Shown here: positions 5,092-5,343 of the stretch, piece after piece | Position numbering within the stretch: position 1 is the first letter of the stretch | Layout: every line of letters begins with the position of its first letter | Source of the DNA: Eubacterium sp. | GTDB taxonomy: Bacteria; Bacillota; Clostridia; Oscillospirales; Acutalibacteraceae | Direction of reading: 5' to 3' | Length of the DNA stretch: 5,343 nucleotides | Assembly (NCBI GenBank): GCA_017543725.1 | Contig: JAFYFO010000230.1 | Coordinates: 1 to 5,343, forward strand | Made by a program: the position numbers and the translations under genes | The notes under the pieces: model-generated | What the model saw: only the letters and a program-made list of their open reading frames with translations | Databases searched by the model: none | What the model was told of the DNA's origin: nothing

Positions 5092-5343
5092 TTAAAAAAC
5101 CTTCTGAGCAACTTCAATGCCCTGATATGCAAGTTCAACAGTATGCAAAACTTTTGAAAAATCGCAAACCATTGATTTGGGTTTGTTTATGCAGTCGTCC
5201 ATTCCGAGCGGAACGAAATAATAGTTTTTGTAGTTCATAAGCGCGCCGATATTTTTCGCCGCGGCGCCGAGCGCGTCGTTTGTTGAAACGCCTATAACAA
5301 CGGGTCTGGCGTTTCTTATATGGGACTTAACCGCCATTGTGAC
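5092..5343 (-). CDS. dpaB: Dipicolinate synthase subunit B, partial (3' end only)
   Basis: The last 83 residues of a protein whose 5' end lies beyond the window. The frame stays open to the edge (Val-Thr before the internal Met at 5337), so that Met is not the start. The sequence MAVKSHIRNARPVVIGVSTNDALG, then KNIGALMNYKNYYFVPLGMDD and KPKSMVCDF, matches my recollection of the C-terminal part of the flavoprotein-like subunit B of dipicolinate synthase (SpoVFB/DpaB, about 200 residues in the family). With subunit A it makes dipicolinic acid from the dihydrodipicolinate branch of lysine synthesis, in the mother cell during sporulation. In known spore-formers this is under late mother-cell control (sigma-K); the promoter is outside the window. 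It ends at a TAA (5094-5092). No clear terminator follows, only a 5-bp stem at 5066-5082 without a T-run on this strand. Confidence 0.85.
   Translation of the reverse strand, partial: VTMAVKSHIRNARPVVIGVSTNDALGAAAKNIGALMNYKNYYFVPLGMDDCINKPKSMVCDFSKVLHTVELAYQGIEVAQKVF

Noticed and set aside
5335..5337. ATG at 5337 as the start of a small 81-residue protein
   Set aside because: The frame is open upstream to the window edge and the residues match the C-terminal part of dipicolinate synthase subunit B, so this is an internal Met of a truncated gene.

Overview
The window looks like a chromosomal segment of a spore-forming, low-to-moderate GC member of the Bacillota, most likely class Clostridia. 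Three things support this. A partial gene at the right edge matches dipicolinate synthase subunit B, an endospore enzyme. The genes have strong AGGAGG-type ribosome binding sites. The promoters fit the housekeeping sigma-A consensus (TTGACA / TATAAT). I cannot name a genus from sequence alone. Every supported gene lies on the minus strand, so transcription reads from high to low coordinates.

Layout in transcription order: (1) 5343-5092, 3' end of dipicolinate synthase subunit B (dpaB/spoVFB-like), cut by the window edge. (2) 5091-4912, a 180-bp intergenic region with a degenerate 7-bp tandem repeat (5014-5062), one or two overlapping sigma-A promoters built on a direct repeat of TTGACA, a three-codon mini-ORF and the potA ribosome binding site. 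(3) 4911-890, a compact potA-potB-potC-potD operon whose genes overlap by 8, 4 and 4 bp. (4) 889-826, a short spacer with a second 7-bp-period repeat and a GC-rich hairpin. (5) 825-157, a HAD-family phosphatase resembling phosphoglycolate phosphatase. (6) 148-120, a fully consensus promoter. (7) 106-22, tRNA-Leu(GAG) with an encoded CCA end. No gene-free stretch exceeds 300 bases.

The four pot genes should form one spermidine/putrescine-type ABC importer. PotA is the ATPase, PotB and PotC are the two membrane permeases, and PotD is the extracytoplasmic binding protein. The PotD here lacks a lipobox. It has a cleavable-type signal peptide and a C-terminal transmembrane helix with a basic stop-transfer end, so it is probably anchored by its C-terminus. 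PotA starts at TTG and carries a strongly acidic C-terminal tail. The phosphatase may be a read-through passenger of the operon. The tRNA has its own promoter.

Most of the window is ordinary core-type gene content, and I found no convincing novel multi-gene system. The items most worth a second look are the anchored PotD, the two different heptad repeat arrays that closely bracket the pot operon, and the potA leader.
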